A stretch of DNA of 64,000 nucleotides, taken from positions 744,001 to 808,000 of the forward strand of contig JAQOOI010000078.1 of NCBI GenBank assembly GCA_028554645.1, given 5' to 3'. The notes beneath the pieces were generated by a model that worked only from the letters and a program-made list of their open reading frames with translations, was not told the DNA's origin and made no database searches. This DNA comes from Omphalotus guepiniiformis. Taxonomy: Eukaryota > Basidiomycota > Agaricomycetes > Agaricales > Omphalotaceae. Position numbers and translations under genes: made by a program. Positions 12,252 to 22,978 of the stretch are shown one piece after another. Position 1 is the stretch's first letter, and the number at the start of each line of letters is the position of its first letter.

Positions 12252-13550
12252 ATGCCCACACTTTCCGCTGGAAGCAAAGTCCTCGTATCAGGTGCAAACG
12301 GATATATCGCTGCATGGGTCGTTCGCCGTCTTCTCGAGGGTGGATACGTCGTACGCGGGACGGTGCGATCAGAGGAGAAAGGCGCGCATTTAACCAAGTT
12401 GTTCAAAGAATATGGCGATAAGGGAAAGTTTGAGCTGGTGGTCGTGCCGGATATCACGAAGGAAGGAGCATTCGATGAAGCTGTGAAGGGAGTGGATGCT
12501 ATCGAGCATACTGCTTCACCATTCCATTTCAATGCCGATGATCCCCAAGGTGCGCGACACTTATCTATCTCGTATCATGCAACTTGTCTTACACCAAACA
12601 TCTAGAATTGATTGGCCCAGCTGTCAACGGTACTGTCGGGATCATCAAGAGCGCGATAAAACTCGGTGCCTCGTCTACCATTCGCCGCATCGTCGTCACT
12701 TCGTCCTGCGCGTCTGTCCTCTCTCTTCTCCCGGAACCGAAACTGTTCTCTGAAAAGGATTGGAATGACCAAGCTATCGAAGAAGTGAAAGCTGAAGGCA
12801 ATAAAGCGACTGCTGCCGCCAAATACAGAGCCAGCAAGACTCTGGCAGAGAAAGGTATGTTATCATAGAACTAATCTTATCTGATCACACAAAGATTAAC
12901 ATTTTTTTCATCCAGCTGCTTGGGACATCTACAATGAAAACAAGTCGAGTGTTCCGTGGGATCTGGTCGTCCTTAACCCTCCATATGTACGTCTCCTTCG
13001 TTCTTGCGTCTACTCTTTACTGAGCCTGTCTTCGTCATCAGGTGTTCGGCCCCTTCATTCACGAAGTTTCCACCCCCTCTTCACTCAATACGTCCGCAGC
13101 GGATTGGTACAAAACAGTCGTGACTTCCAACATGGGCGGCAAGTCCCTTGAAGCAGTTTCTACCGGCAGCGGCGGATGGATCGATGTGCGCGATCTGGCT
13201 GATGCCCATGTTCTATCGCTGCAGAAGGAAGAGGCGGGTGGAGAGAGATTGATTGTTGCTGCAGGATCTTTCTGCTTCCAAGACTTCATTGATGTTCATT
13301 CCATTGGCAAGGTATATGCGCAAAGTGCTAACATACCACTATCTTAGTTGATGTTGCGAATTCCCTCACACCTTCTCCTATCCCGTCGCACACTGACTTG
13401 CCAAAGGGAGCTCCTGGCGCAGGGAAAAGCACCGTTCACAAGATTAAGTATGACGCCACGAAGAGCGGAAAGATTTTGGGTTTGAAATACAAGACGATGG
13501 AAGAGTTGACCCGGGACACATTGGCTGATTTTGAGAGCCGAGGATGGTAG
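12252..13550 (+). CDS. NAD(P)-dependent reductase (extended SDR; dihydroflavonol 4-reductase/Gre2-like)
   Basis: A cytosolic extended short-chain dehydrogenase that reduces carbonyl groups with NADPH; natural substrate unknown. The start at 12,252 (MPTLSAGSKVLVSGANGYIA) places the Rossmann motif GANGYIAAWVVRRLL at the N-terminus as the family requires. Next come HTASPFHFNADDPQG, the serine-containing strand RRIVVTSSCASVL, and the catalytic YxxxK in KYRASKTLAEK. Later exons read PWDLVVLNPPY, VFGPF, GGWIDVRDLADAHVL, and the C-terminal LTRDTLADFESRGW. Introns fall at about 12,550-12,605, 12,856-12,915, 12,987-13,041 and one near 13,300-13,348. At that last junction no GT..AG pair I tried keeps frame; the expected DVANSLTPSP needs a one-base shift. 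The gene could therefore carry a late frameshift, or use a splice site I missed. A decayed paralogue lies at 17,655. Confidence 0.8.
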
Positions 13551-13910
13551 ATGGTCGTTACAGAATAATGCATAGACTTGAAAGTCGGACAAGCAAATAC
13601 AAGGTCTCAGAACATCAGAGAGGTAGACCATTATAAACACAGTTGACGAACGAATAAAGGGAACTTTCCGAATTGCAATCGTTCGACTTCTGATTCTGGG
13701 GGTGAAAAGATGATTACATAAGTCTGTTCTTCCCATCCTTCCTTCTCATCCGAGTCGCGACATATCAGAACTGGCAGCAGCTCATTGAACTCAAAATAAA
13801 CTGGCGCTCTTCAACGACTTCGATGTGAATGTGACGGGCAGTTAAGGGCAGGCTCAGCGGCGAGCCCTCTGAGTCTCACTACTGCCGCAAGGCGATCTCT
13901 TCTGCACCTC
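13551..13910. other. Intergenic region between the reductase and RBR ligase genes
   Basis: Short spacer holding the 3' end of the reductase transcript and the promoter of the ligase gene. No further feature recognised. Confidence 0.4.
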
Positions 13911-16790
13911 ATGTCAGACTCACTCAACTCAACTCTCTGCCATAATCTTCTCATCGATGGCAAGGAAACTTGCATATTCTTTCGCAGAGGCCAATGTAAA
14001 TTTGGAGACAAGTGCAGGCGAAGGCACGATACTACTTTCACACCCGATGCCTTGAACTCAACCAAACGGAGTCCTTCTGAGGTGAGTAGCGCATATACTT
14101 GAATATACATCTCTTCTGAATCAATTCTGCCATCTCCAACCCGTTAGGACGACTCTGTGGTGACATCGGCAAGTGCATTGGAGAAGCAGCACGTTCCATC
14201 CTCACCTCGTGACAAGCGGACACGCCCACAAAAACAAGATCAGCCTTGTTTCTTTTGGCAAGTAAGGAGATGTCGTAAAGGAGAGCACTGCGAATACATG
14301 CACGATCCAGAGGCGAGGGACGCCTTTCAGCGCTTCGTCTCAGACCACGTTCATTCATCACACCCGATAAAGGTGCAGCAGGAGCCAAAGGAGCGAGCGG
14401 AACAGCGCCGTATTCAAAGGGAAACTCAACTTGCTGCGACGGAACGAGCAGAGCAGCTCCGTTCTCAGTGGGAAGTTCAGCGAGCTGCGCAGGAAGCGGA
14501 GAGAGAGAGACGGCGTAAAGCCGCCGAGGAACGAGCTGCACGACGAGTGGAGAAGGAAATCGAGATGGAGAGACAACGCAGAGCAGCTGCGGAACGTGCA
14601 GAGCAACTTCGTATCCAGCAAGAAGCTCGTCGAGCTGAGCGAGCTCGAAAGGAAGAAGCCGTCACTATATCACAGGTCGAGCTCGGGAGCGCCATCGTCA
14701 CGTTTAGCGCCGGCATGGCTGTTGATCATATTGTTACTGGGTTCGAGTCTTGTCGCGTGCAAGTGAAGAATCTCCCTCTCGATGCGAAGCCTACTGAAGT
14801 CTGCGAGATGTTACGAGCGCAGGGTGTCCAGGAAGGGAAGTTTCATCTTGTGGGAATGAAGAAGGTGAATCGGCAACAGGAGGCGAGTTTGATTGTTGAT
14901 GGGGAGAATGGAAAGACAGTTGCTCTTGGACTTGATGGGATGGACTTCCGTGGCAATGCCCTCGAGTTCAGTGTCACCGACAGCGGAACTATCGGCGGGA
15001 TGTATTCTGCACGCAATGGTACCACCCTGACTGTTCGTTGGAGAGCTCCTAGCGTGCGCATTGTAGCGAGTTATGGAAATGTTGAAGTCGCTGATGCGAA
15101 GATGCGGGAGTTGAATGGGAAGGTGATCGATGGTCGGAAGCTCAGAGTTGAACACAACCGGACGCGTCAAGGTTCAGTGGACTCATCCTCACTCTTGGTC
15201 ACTGGCTTCTCCCCGCATACGACAGACCTAGTCATCTACGAAACCTTTCAAACCTCTGTACGAAGGTTGCGTAATGCGATTGAGTACAACGAGGATTCCG
15301 CGAACAATCTTGTTAAGGACCTCCTCAGCGGTGGCTCTCCTGAATCGAACGTACAGTTTGAAGGGCCAACGCTTGATTCTGTGGAGGGAAACTACATTTT
15401 ATGTGCTCGCTTCGAAAGCTGGGACAAAGCCAAGGCTGCTCACGATCTGCTTCACGAGAAGAAGTTTCCCTGGATCGGAAATTCCGCCTTTCGACTATGG
15501 CTCCCCAGTCCTGTCCAGTACCAGATTACTATTCCGACTCAACAATATAAAGCACAGAAGAGCCAATGGGACACTTTCGTCTCAGATACTGCGGGTCGAA
15601 AAGGGAGTTTTGTTCTCGTCTCCGCAAAAAATAACGATGCTGTTAGGACTCTCGTCCGCGTCGGAGGAGACGACAGTCATGCAGTTGGTATGCTGAAGGT
15701 GCGCGTCGAGCGCTTGGCTGCAGGCGAAAAGCTAGATTTATGGCATCGCTCGTTTGGAGCCTCAGCTGGACAACAGTTTTTCGAGTCTATATACGCTACT
15801 GTGGGAGCTCATGTCACGCAGGATTGGAGGATGAAGATTGTCAAAGTGTATGGAGAGCCCTCCACAATCGCGAAGGCTCGAGAGATGATTATGGAAGAGA
15901 TAAACAGGCTTTCGTTGCTTGAGTACACTGTTCTCCTCAAGAGGCAGTCTGTTCGATTTTTCACCCAGCATGGAATTGCTTCGCTCAAAGAGACCTTTGG
16001 AGACGACAGCGTCACACTGGACGTTTCAACCTCTCCCTGCCGAATCACTATTAGAAGCGGGGAAGAGGCTCGTCATGCTCTAAGCCGTCTCATAGAAGAA
16101 TCACTGGATGAACTTGCCACAGCCAATGCCCCGCCCAAGGACGAAACTTCAGCATGCCCTATCTGCTTAGACGAAGTTTCAATGCCAGTGCAGCTCGGAT
16201 GCGGACATGAATACTGTACCGCCTGCATCCGTCACTGTTTCACCTCTGACATCAAAAACTTCCCAATTGTCTGCATGGGGAACGAGGCAACATGCTTGAA
16301 ACCCATTGCTTTACCTATAATACAGCGATTCCTCACACCTCAGCAGTTCAACGTTCTCCTCAAAACCGCCGTTGTGAGTCACATCGAGAAAAATCCGCAG
16401 AGTTACAAATACTGTCCGACACCTGATTGCGTGCAAATTTATCGCCACGCCGGGAACGACACGGCCGCTCTTCAGCTGCGTTGCCCGTCCTGCCTCACTA
16501 CGATCTGCTCTAGATGTCAAGAAGGTCATGATGGGATGACTTGCGAAGAGAGGAGAATTCAGGGTGATCCTGCAGAGCAGGAGCGTTTGAATGAACAGTG
16601 GGCAAAACAAGCAGGGGTGAAGAAATGCCCGTCGTGTAGTGTCTGGATTGAAAAGACCGAGGGATGCAATCATATGTCGTGCAGATGTGGTGCTCATGTG
16701 TGCTGGGTGTGTTTGGGGATATTTGAGGCGGGCAACATCTATGGGCATTTGGAACAGGCCCATGGAGGCGCGTTTGACTATGAGAACTAA
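13911..16790 (+). CDS. RBR-type E3 ubiquitin ligase with two CCCH zinc fingers and RRM-like region
   Basis: RBR ligases accept ubiquitin on a cysteine of RING2 before passing it to substrate. The gene has two exons (13,911-14,081 and 14,148-16,790), joined in phase after SPSE. Exon 1 carries a CCCH finger (C-x7-C-x5-C-x3-H, CIFFRRGQCKFGDKC..H). Exon 2 begins with a second finger of identical spacing (CFFWQVRRCRKGEHC..H). A long Glu/Arg-rich helical region, likely coiled coil, follows at about residues 130-230. Then come RRM-like segments such as VQVKNLPLDAKPTEVCEML and LLVTGFSPHTTDLVIYE. RING1 is CPICLDEVSMPVQLGCGHEY with CTACI after it. The IBR follows with paired CxxC motifs, and RING2 is CPSCSVWIEKTEGCNHMSC, then RCGAHVCWVC. 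The cysteine of HMSC is the likely catalytic residue. The fingers and RRM-like part suggest an RNA-associated ligase, which is inference. Confidence 0.9.
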
Positions 16791-17654
16791 TCGGTCGAAG
16801 ATAGAGCGCAGGGTCAAGATTACGAGCTCGATTACGGTGAAGAAGCATCCGAGGAGAATCTCACGTTGTAACTGACAAGAGGCTGTTTACTATGCGCGGA
16901 GGAAGGCTTCAGCGAGTCCGAGAAGCTGATGCACAATGAGTTTGACAGGAAGCTTTCGCTCAGAAAACTATATGCCGAACTCTGAGCGAGCAGGAACAGA
17001 GTGTGCATAAGACTAGGTGAGAAAGAGATGGTAGATGGGGACTGTCAGGTTTGCCGGTAGCAGCAGGTTCTGCGGGCGACGTACTCGAGTATAACCAGTT
17101 TAGTATTCTGTTAAGGGTCCTATATTTTAACACTAGCGCCAGTACCAAGGATGTAAACAGGCTCCAGCTGTACTACGCAAGGCGACCCGATGAAGAGTCG
17201 GGAATCCTCATATTCCGTTGATTTAACTCTGAATTTATGAATAAGACTAGTGAGGATGAAATACTGGTATCCGGAGAACCGGTAGTGGTAGTACGGTAAA
17301 GAAGAGGCTCTGAATTAGCGCTCAAAACCAACCGCGCTGACGTTCCACTTCGTCATCAGCCAACACATTCTTTTTTCTTAACCTCATGCGACGTTGAACG
17401 TACTACCTGTCAAGTCTAACTTGCAGTATCTCTGCAACGGGGTGGCCAAGATATACTTCATCAAGCCGTGCAGCACTTGCACCGACCCCCGGTTTCGAGT
17501 AATCACGCATATGTCACTCTCAATCCACGTATCCGAATAATGAATCGAGATAACTGAGTCAGCGTGATATTTGGGTACCTGAGTAAGTCTTTGCACCACG
17601 AAAAGCCTCTAAATACCAGTAACAATGGGCCCCGACAGATGAAAAGCCAAAGAA
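16791..17654. other. Intergenic region, no gene recognised
   Basis: Frames up to about 70 codons occur on the minus strand near 17,384-17,599 but resemble nothing I know. No repeat detected. Confidence 0.35.
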
Positions 17655-18350
17655 ATGGCAACTCAAGGGCGAAAAGCAACTCAAGGGCGAAAAGCAAAAC
17701 ATCGTATCAGGTGCAAGTGGCTACGTCGATGTACGGGGCATTCGCCGTCTTCTCGAGGGTGGATATCCCGTACGCGGGACCGTATGGTCAGAAGAGAAAG
17801 GCGCGCATTCAACCAAGATGTTCAAGGAGCATGGAGATGAAGGGAATCCGAGGTGGTGATTGTGCCGGATATACCAAGGAAGGAGCCTTCGACGAAGCGG
17901 GGGTAGACGCTATCGAGAATGCCGCTTCACCTTTTCATTACAATGCCGATGATCCTCAAGGTGCGCATCAATTTGCTTTCGTGTATTGTCTTTTCTCAAA
18001 CTGCATATACAGAGTTGAACTGTCCCCGCCGTTAACGGTGCTGTTTGAATCATCAAGAGTGCGATCATGCTTGGTGCCTTTTCCTCTATTCGCTGCATCG
18101 TCATTACTTCCTCGGTCGCCTCTATTATGTCCAACTTTCCGGAGCAAAAAATCTTCCGAGAGGTGTCTGTAGTGCTATCAGTTGCCAGCTCTCTTACCTC
18201 CTCGCCTATCCCCTTGCATTACTTGCCGAAGGGAGCAACTGGCGCAGGGTTCGCAAGTTGAAATACGGCGTAGAAGATCTTGGGTTGGAAGTCTCGTATT
18301 ATGGAGGAGTTGACAAGGGCCATTTTGGTTGATCTTGAACAAAAGGTACA
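17655..18350 (+). pseudogene. Decayed paralogue of the NAD(P)-dependent reductase
   Basis: The nucleotide sequence follows the gene at 12,252 from its first exon to its last. Shared blocks include TCGTATCAGGTGCAA, CGCCGTCTTCTCGAGGGTGG, GAGAAAGGCGCGCATT, CAATGCCGATGATCC and the region coding ITSSVASIM. Compared with the intact copy it has several frameshifting indels, loss of the catalytic YxxxK exon, and loss of most of the second half; only remnants around GCGCAGG and the terminal exon remain. The start region carries a 17-bp tandem duplication (CAACTCAAGGGCGAAAAG twice). It cannot encode a working reductase. Confidence 0.85.
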
Positions 18351-18616
18351 TACAGAGTGCTGGGAGTACTTGATGTTGTAGGGAAGACGGTGCGAGGGTA
18401 TAGAATGTTATCGGTCTTTTCTGATGTAATAGTAGGTGAAATATGTTTCGAGGTTCATTCAGCCCAGCACAGTATGGCTGTGTCACGCACGAGAACTCGT
18501 TCGTTCAATGCGCATGGCTTTTCTCTGTCCACGTTAGACTGAAATATCTACCTAGCATGATGTCCATTGCGAGGACTTTTCCTGACGGCGAACATTTTGG
18601 ATGCGGCCATATTAGA

Positions 18617-18653
18617 ACCGGTACAAAGTTGACGACCGGTACAAAGTTGACGA
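18617..18653. repeat. 18-bp tandem repeat, two copies
   Basis: ACCGGTACAAAGTTGACG occurs twice head to tail just beyond the 3' end of the adjacent minus-strand oxidoreductase gene. Confidence 0.8.
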
Positions 18654-18680
18654 TAAAAATGTACAAAAATCAAAGTAGAC

Positions 18681-20000
18681 TCAAGGTGTGTCTTGTGGTT
18701 GTACGACCAATTTAACACCACTAACTCGGTTGTTCCTCATTTCCTCAAGCCCATCAACAATTCCTGCCAATCCGTTTGGTATCACCTGAATTCGATTCGG
18801 CTAGAACAACACATAAGTATCAAGAATAGTGACACATATGAAGAAAAAGGCCGAAACTCACCACAATGGTTCCATCTTCAAGGAACGTCTCGAGTTTCTT
18901 GAACAACAGTCTACCAAGTGGTGACACTACGGGAACAGAGGTCTTGCGGATCAATCTACCCTCAGGTGGAAGAGGGTGCGACGATCCCCATACGAACCAG
19001 CAGCGTTTGCCACTAGCTGGATCCGATGGAGGAGGATAGTTCGAAGCTTCAGGCATTTGTCCGCCATCGGACAAGCACGTGTAACCAGCTGCCTGAGCCT
19101 CTTCCCCTCGGATGACATTATACACTATGTTCAACGGCAGTGAACTTATCTGGCGGAAGGCAGAAGGGAGATCATGAAGCGGCACCGTGGAACGATCAAT
19201 AACATGAGTTGCTCCGAGTGATTTCAAATACTCAGAGTGTTTCACGGAAGCATAAGTAACGATTGGAGAAAAGTCGAGGTATTTCAAGATTTGAATGGCT
19301 TTGTGAAATGGAAAGACGGGAGTAAGTATCGCTGTTTTGAAGAAAGGCTTATGGGAAACTAACCGAATTGCCCTACAGATGTACTGCCTCCAATGACTAG
19401 CGCGGCCTGACCAGAAAATTTGACGTTAGGGTCTAGAGTCGGGTTGAGTGCCGCACCCTCTGGCTTCTCAGCGATAAGACCGACGGCAGCCGTTAGAAAT
19501 GTTGCCGGTACACTCGCCGCTTGGGCAAAAGAGATTCGGTCGGGAAGCTGTGTCAAGGAGAAAGAATGATTGGTACAATGGCACGGTGAAAATCACAAAG
19601 CGGCATCACCTTTGCTACCCCGTCAGCAGGTACTACCGCGTATTGCTGATGTCCAGCGTAATCGTTGGGTGGAAAACTTTGAAATAATCTAATGCAGGCA
19701 GGTCAGACCACACGAATCCTGGACTCTCCGATGAAAGCCATACACTCGATCGCCCTTAACTAGATTCTCAACACCTTCTCCCAATTCTATGATATCGCCG
19801 GCCGCGTCAATTCCTAAAATCGCTGGATAATCTTCCACGATGAGGCCAGTTGCCTGAACTCCCCAGTCCATTGGATTCAGCCCAGCAGCCTGAATTCTGA
19901 CGAGGACTTCGCCGGATTGAGGTTTCGGAATAGGTTTGGTGGTGATTTCGAATAGACCACGCTTGCTCGTGAGCGTAAGTGCCTTCTGTTGTCTTGACAT
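18681..20000 (-). CDS. Zinc-independent MDR oxidoreductase (quinone oxidoreductase/enoyl-reductase-like)
   Basis: A medium-chain dehydrogenase/reductase of the NADPH:quinone oxidoreductase type, related to trans-acting enoyl reductases. The start at 20,000 gives MSRQQKALTLTSKRGLFEI, followed by the GroES-like domain (GEVLVRIQAAGLNPMDWG, YPAILGIDAAGDIIELGEG, KGDRVYG). An intron leads to the segment before AKLPDRISFAQAASVPATF. The nucleotide-binding strand is QAALVIGGSTSVGQFG, continued across an intron by QILKYLDFSPIVTYAS. The C-terminal exon reads GLAGIVDGLEEMRNNRVSGV and ends at 18,681. Cysteine/histidine ligands of zinc alcohol dehydrogenases are absent. All conserved blocks are in frame, so it is probably functional. 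It is not next to a recognisable polyketide synthase. Confidence 0.85.
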
Positions 20001-20054
20001 GGTACGGAAGCTGTCTGACTAGAAGTTGAATGTAGCTTACTGGGTCCCTCATAG

Positions 20055-20068
20055 GATACTTATATGCG
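20055..20068 (-). promoter_or_regulatory. TATA-like element of the MDR oxidoreductase gene
   Basis: On the minus strand GCATATAAGTATCC lies roughly 55-70 bp upstream of the start codon at 20,000. Confidence 0.45.
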
Positions 20069-20477
20069 ACCATAATACTGCATTACAACTGGTGCAGGAG
20101 TCATTAGATTCAAATAAACCGAGGAGTTTGAAAGTTCCTTGCCGGAGCCATTCGTACAGCTCGGCTGTAAGTCTTTGGCAGTGTAATATCACTCATGAGT
20201 AAGAAGGGAAATAGAGATTCAAGATCTTTGTCAAGGAAAAGAATTCGTACCGTCGGAGCATACACTAGTGCTATGTGTTGTTGACGTTCCCGACTTATTA
20301 AGCACAATTTTATGATAAACCTATGATTGACTTCAACTTTAGCTGCCTAGCTTGCATGCAGGTCACACCATCATATAAGCGACTCAGCCGGGCGCTGAAA
20401 GGGTAGCTACTCCTACAATACATATCATACTCCTACACAGACTGGACGAAGGATTTGCTAGCACCAGAACACAAAAC
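20069..20477. other. Intergenic region, no gene recognised
   Basis: Spacer between the minus-strand oxidoreductase and the 3' side of the HET locus. Nothing recognisable. Confidence 0.35.
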
Positions 20478-20828
20478 TCATTGAATCAGAGTAGTTGTAT
20501 GGTCGCCCGAGAGAGAAGAGGCATCTAAAACGAGCACAGTACCCTTGTTGACAAAATGCTCTGAAGAAATTCTCTCGACTTGAAGAGTTAACAGCGCAGT
20601 ACGTCGCGAGAGATGCTCGTCTCCTGGATCCGGGAAAAGAGCACGGTGCGTACATTGTCCCAGTTCAACCAAGTCCACTACCTTATCATAACGGACAGTT
20701 TCATTACTGCACTCTTCGAATGATACAGCAGCCTCTCCGAGGATAACCACATGGATCTGATCCTCAGGTATATCGGTGATAGAGATGTCGGCGAAACTGG
20801 GGTTATCAAGCAAGCTTGTGCAGAACAT
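20478..20828 (-). CDS. Possible 3' exon of the HET gene or separate acidic ORF
   Basis: This frame directly abuts the stop codon of the HET frame and reads like real protein: SFADISITDIPEDQIHVVI, then FEECSNETVRYDKVVDL. It is acidic, with no low complexity. It sits in a different frame from the HET protein. A third frame between about 20,960 and 20,830 (IPVLGFSPESRGSDCGVITL) also looks protein-like where the HET frame becomes Arg/Ser-rich. Two short introns or two frameshifts would link all three into one longer product. I see no decisive splice sites. Confidence 0.35.
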   Translation of the reverse strand: MFCTSLLDNPSFADISITDIPEDQIHVVILGEAAVSFEECSNETVRYDKVVDLVELGQCTHRALFPDPGDEHLSRRTALLTLQVERISSEHFVNKGTVLVLDASSLSGDHTTTLIQ

Positions 20829-22306
20829 TATTCTTGTGCAGTCCCCCAGTGAGGCTTGGACCCCAGACTTCTGGATTGACTACGAGAGTTATCACTCCAC
20901 AATCGGAACCTCTCGACTCTGGAGAAAATCCTAGTACCGGTATTTCGAGTGAACTTGGGTGATGAGGTGGCTTCCAGCAGTTCAATCCCGATGGTTGGTT
21001 CAGATCCAAGGATTCGAGGAAGCGCAGAGTCTTTCTTGTCAGAGGACGAATTACATCCCCAGTCTGTTCCGAGAATATACTTCAGAGTGTCTGGCGCCAA
21101 GGCTTCAAACACTCCCAACCTAGCCTCCTCAAATCCCACGCCATATCGGACTGTATAATCTTGCAACCCCAGTACTGCTAGAAGAGAGTAAACCATGTCT
21201 TCGGGAATAGTAGAAATACGTGTAGCCTGGAGTAGCAAAGACATTCGCATCAAGATTTCCCTCGAAAACGCTTTGTCCTTCAACATGAACAAAGTTTTTC
21301 CAAGGTTCCCCCTCGTCGTAGCTTTCTTTAAATTGGTCCAATCACCCTTCTTTGAGATCTCGTTTTCCAAGAACAAGTCTAGAGGAAGATTCCCTCCAAG
21401 CACAGACTGAGGTTCTATAAAGCACGTAGTCCCCATCTCCCTCTTGTCGAAGGCTAAACAGTAGCCAGGATTGATTTGATGATACCTGTATCTGTCGATC
21501 ATTCCTGAACCGATCTCGACGACGCTAGATTCCTCCGACGCACGTTGAAGAGTCGCCTTCAGATCCTCCACGACGTCTCCCTCAAACACATAGCAAAGAA
21601 GCACCTTTGTCGCCAGGAGGAATTCTTGTACTGTCCATGCTCTGGTTTCCCATATAGGAAAGTAAATTCCATCGCAACTCATGCTCGGGGTAATTTGTGA
21701 CCCCGTCAGGTAAGCATGAGTTTCCACAGCATTTCCATACAGGGTTCCCATCTTCGGTACGAAATACTCCTTTTCCGCCACATTGTCTTGATCAATACAT
21801 ATAATGTCCATCCAGAAGTATGGTGTTCCTCTGGTATGGACAACTAGCGCCACAGTCGTGAAGAATAAGTGAGCTCGAAGAATAGAACGAGTTTCCTCGT
21901 CCTGTTCATTCATGCCATTTGCGCTCGATGTGGAAACATGTAAGGACCCCAGAGCAATCTTCTGCTCGTAGTCCTCGATGTTCGTGGCATTCGAGATCAT
22001 ACGTTCCCGCCAGTTCTTCATATCTTGCGACCACGTGTAAGAAATGGCGATGTACTTCTGCCTAGGCAGATCCTCCACCTCCACTAGCTTTATGGTACCC
22101 TCGTAAACAAAGGCACGAGCATCAACCATTCTCCATTGCGGAGAGGAAAATGTACCGTGAACTTCAGGTCCAGGTGGAATGGTATCCATGGCAAAGAAAC
22201 GAAGAAACAACTTCCAAATGTAGCGACAAATTGAGAAAGGATACCACAGTCTGTAATCCCAGTAAATATTACTCGGCATGAGTTCTGAACGGTCTGAACA
22301 TGACAT
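20828..22306 (-). CDS. HET (heterokaryon incompatibility) domain protein
   Basis: A single-exon frame of 492 codons. HET domains act in fungal non-self recognition and can trigger cell death when an incompatible partner is met. The domain markers are in order: YIAISYTW near residue 88, FWMDIICIDQDN near 165 followed by EKEYFVPKMGTLYGNA, and ETRAWTVQEFLLA near 220. The first ~40 residues include a hydrophobic segment (LWYPFSICRYIWKLFLRFF), after which a second Met (MDTIPPG) could be an alternative start. The region after the domain is unlike anything I recognise and turns Arg/Ser-rich over the last 40 residues, which suggests that the true C-terminus uses another frame (see the adjoining entry). 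Confidence 0.8.
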   Translation of the reverse strand: MSCSDRSELMPSNIYWDYRLWYPFSICRYIWKLFLRFFAMDTIPPGPEVHGTFSSPQWRMVDARAFVYEGTIKLVEVEDLPRQKYIAISYTWSQDMKNWRERMISNATNIEDYEQKIALGSLHVSTSSANGMNEQDEETRSILRAHLFFTTVALVVHTRGTPYFWMDIICIDQDNVAEKEYFVPKMGTLYGNAVETHAYLTGSQITPSMSCDGIYFPIWETRAWTVQEFLLATKVLLCYVFEGDVVEDLKATLQRASEESSVVEIGSGMIDRYRYHQINPGYCLAFDKREMGTTCFIEPQSVLGGNLPLDLFLENEISKKGDWTNLKKATTRGNLGKTLFMLKDKAFSREILMRMSLLLQATRISTIPEDMVYSLLAVLGLQDYTVRYGVGFEEARLGVFEALAPDTLKYILGTDWGCNSSSDKKDSALPRILGSEPTIGIELLEATSSPKFTRNTGTRIFSRVERFRLWSDNSRSQSRSLGSKPHWGTAQE

Positions 22307-22978
22307 TAGAGATTGTATGACAGAACAACTGAAATTCGAATACCTTGCGATTAAGCGGTTGCGAAACTCGATTCTAGCAGGCAGCGAACATGGGACGAGT
22401 ACTTATACCATTCTCAGTACGCCATTGTCACATCCTCTTCTACTGCCAATGGAGCAACTTTATATGACAGCTTTAATGGAACATGTAGGATACAACTCAC
22501 CGTTCACACGCGTTTTCAATACGTCCCATTTACACGCCCCTCTGCTTCTAGTGGCGATGGAGCATGAATTGAATGTCCCCAACAACATGCCCGTTTACAC
22601 CACTGCAGATGTGACAGCTTAGAGGACAGGAAGCTTGTAAACATTTCCGAGTTTCGTGACAATATCGATTTCCTGATAACTTTGCCAAAGTTTCGAATTG
22701 CCTCCTGTCAATGGTCTCAAGTGAGCTTTTAATGTACTCTAACGTGGCTTCCACTAGGCCAACCACAGCCTTTTTCGCACGCTGATGCTGTGATGAAGGA
22801 GCTGAGGGTACTGATGAAAGAGTGACAAGGGTCGAGGAAGACAACGTTACAGACGAAGCCGGTATTTGCCGAGATGACCATGTAGCTAGAAAAATCTTCC
22901 AGCATTAGGATTAATAGCAGTATTCATCACCAGAGATTATCGATACATTTCCAAACACAGCCCCCACTTAGAAAAAGA
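22307..22978 (-). other. Gap with a small unassigned minus-strand ORF
   Basis: Between the HET start and the Rad1 stop a minus-strand frame (about 22,844-22,548) reads RAKKAVVGLVEATLEYIKSS and continues with a Cys-rich end. It has no recognisable family. It could be a small gene, an upstream exon of the HET gene, or chance. Confidence 0.25.

Noticed and set aside
7985..20000. A secondary-metabolite cluster made of the FAD monooxygenase, SDR reductase, MDR reductase and MATE transporter
   Set aside because: No core enzyme (terpene cyclase, polyketide synthase, NRPS) is present, and unrelated housekeeping genes lie between them.
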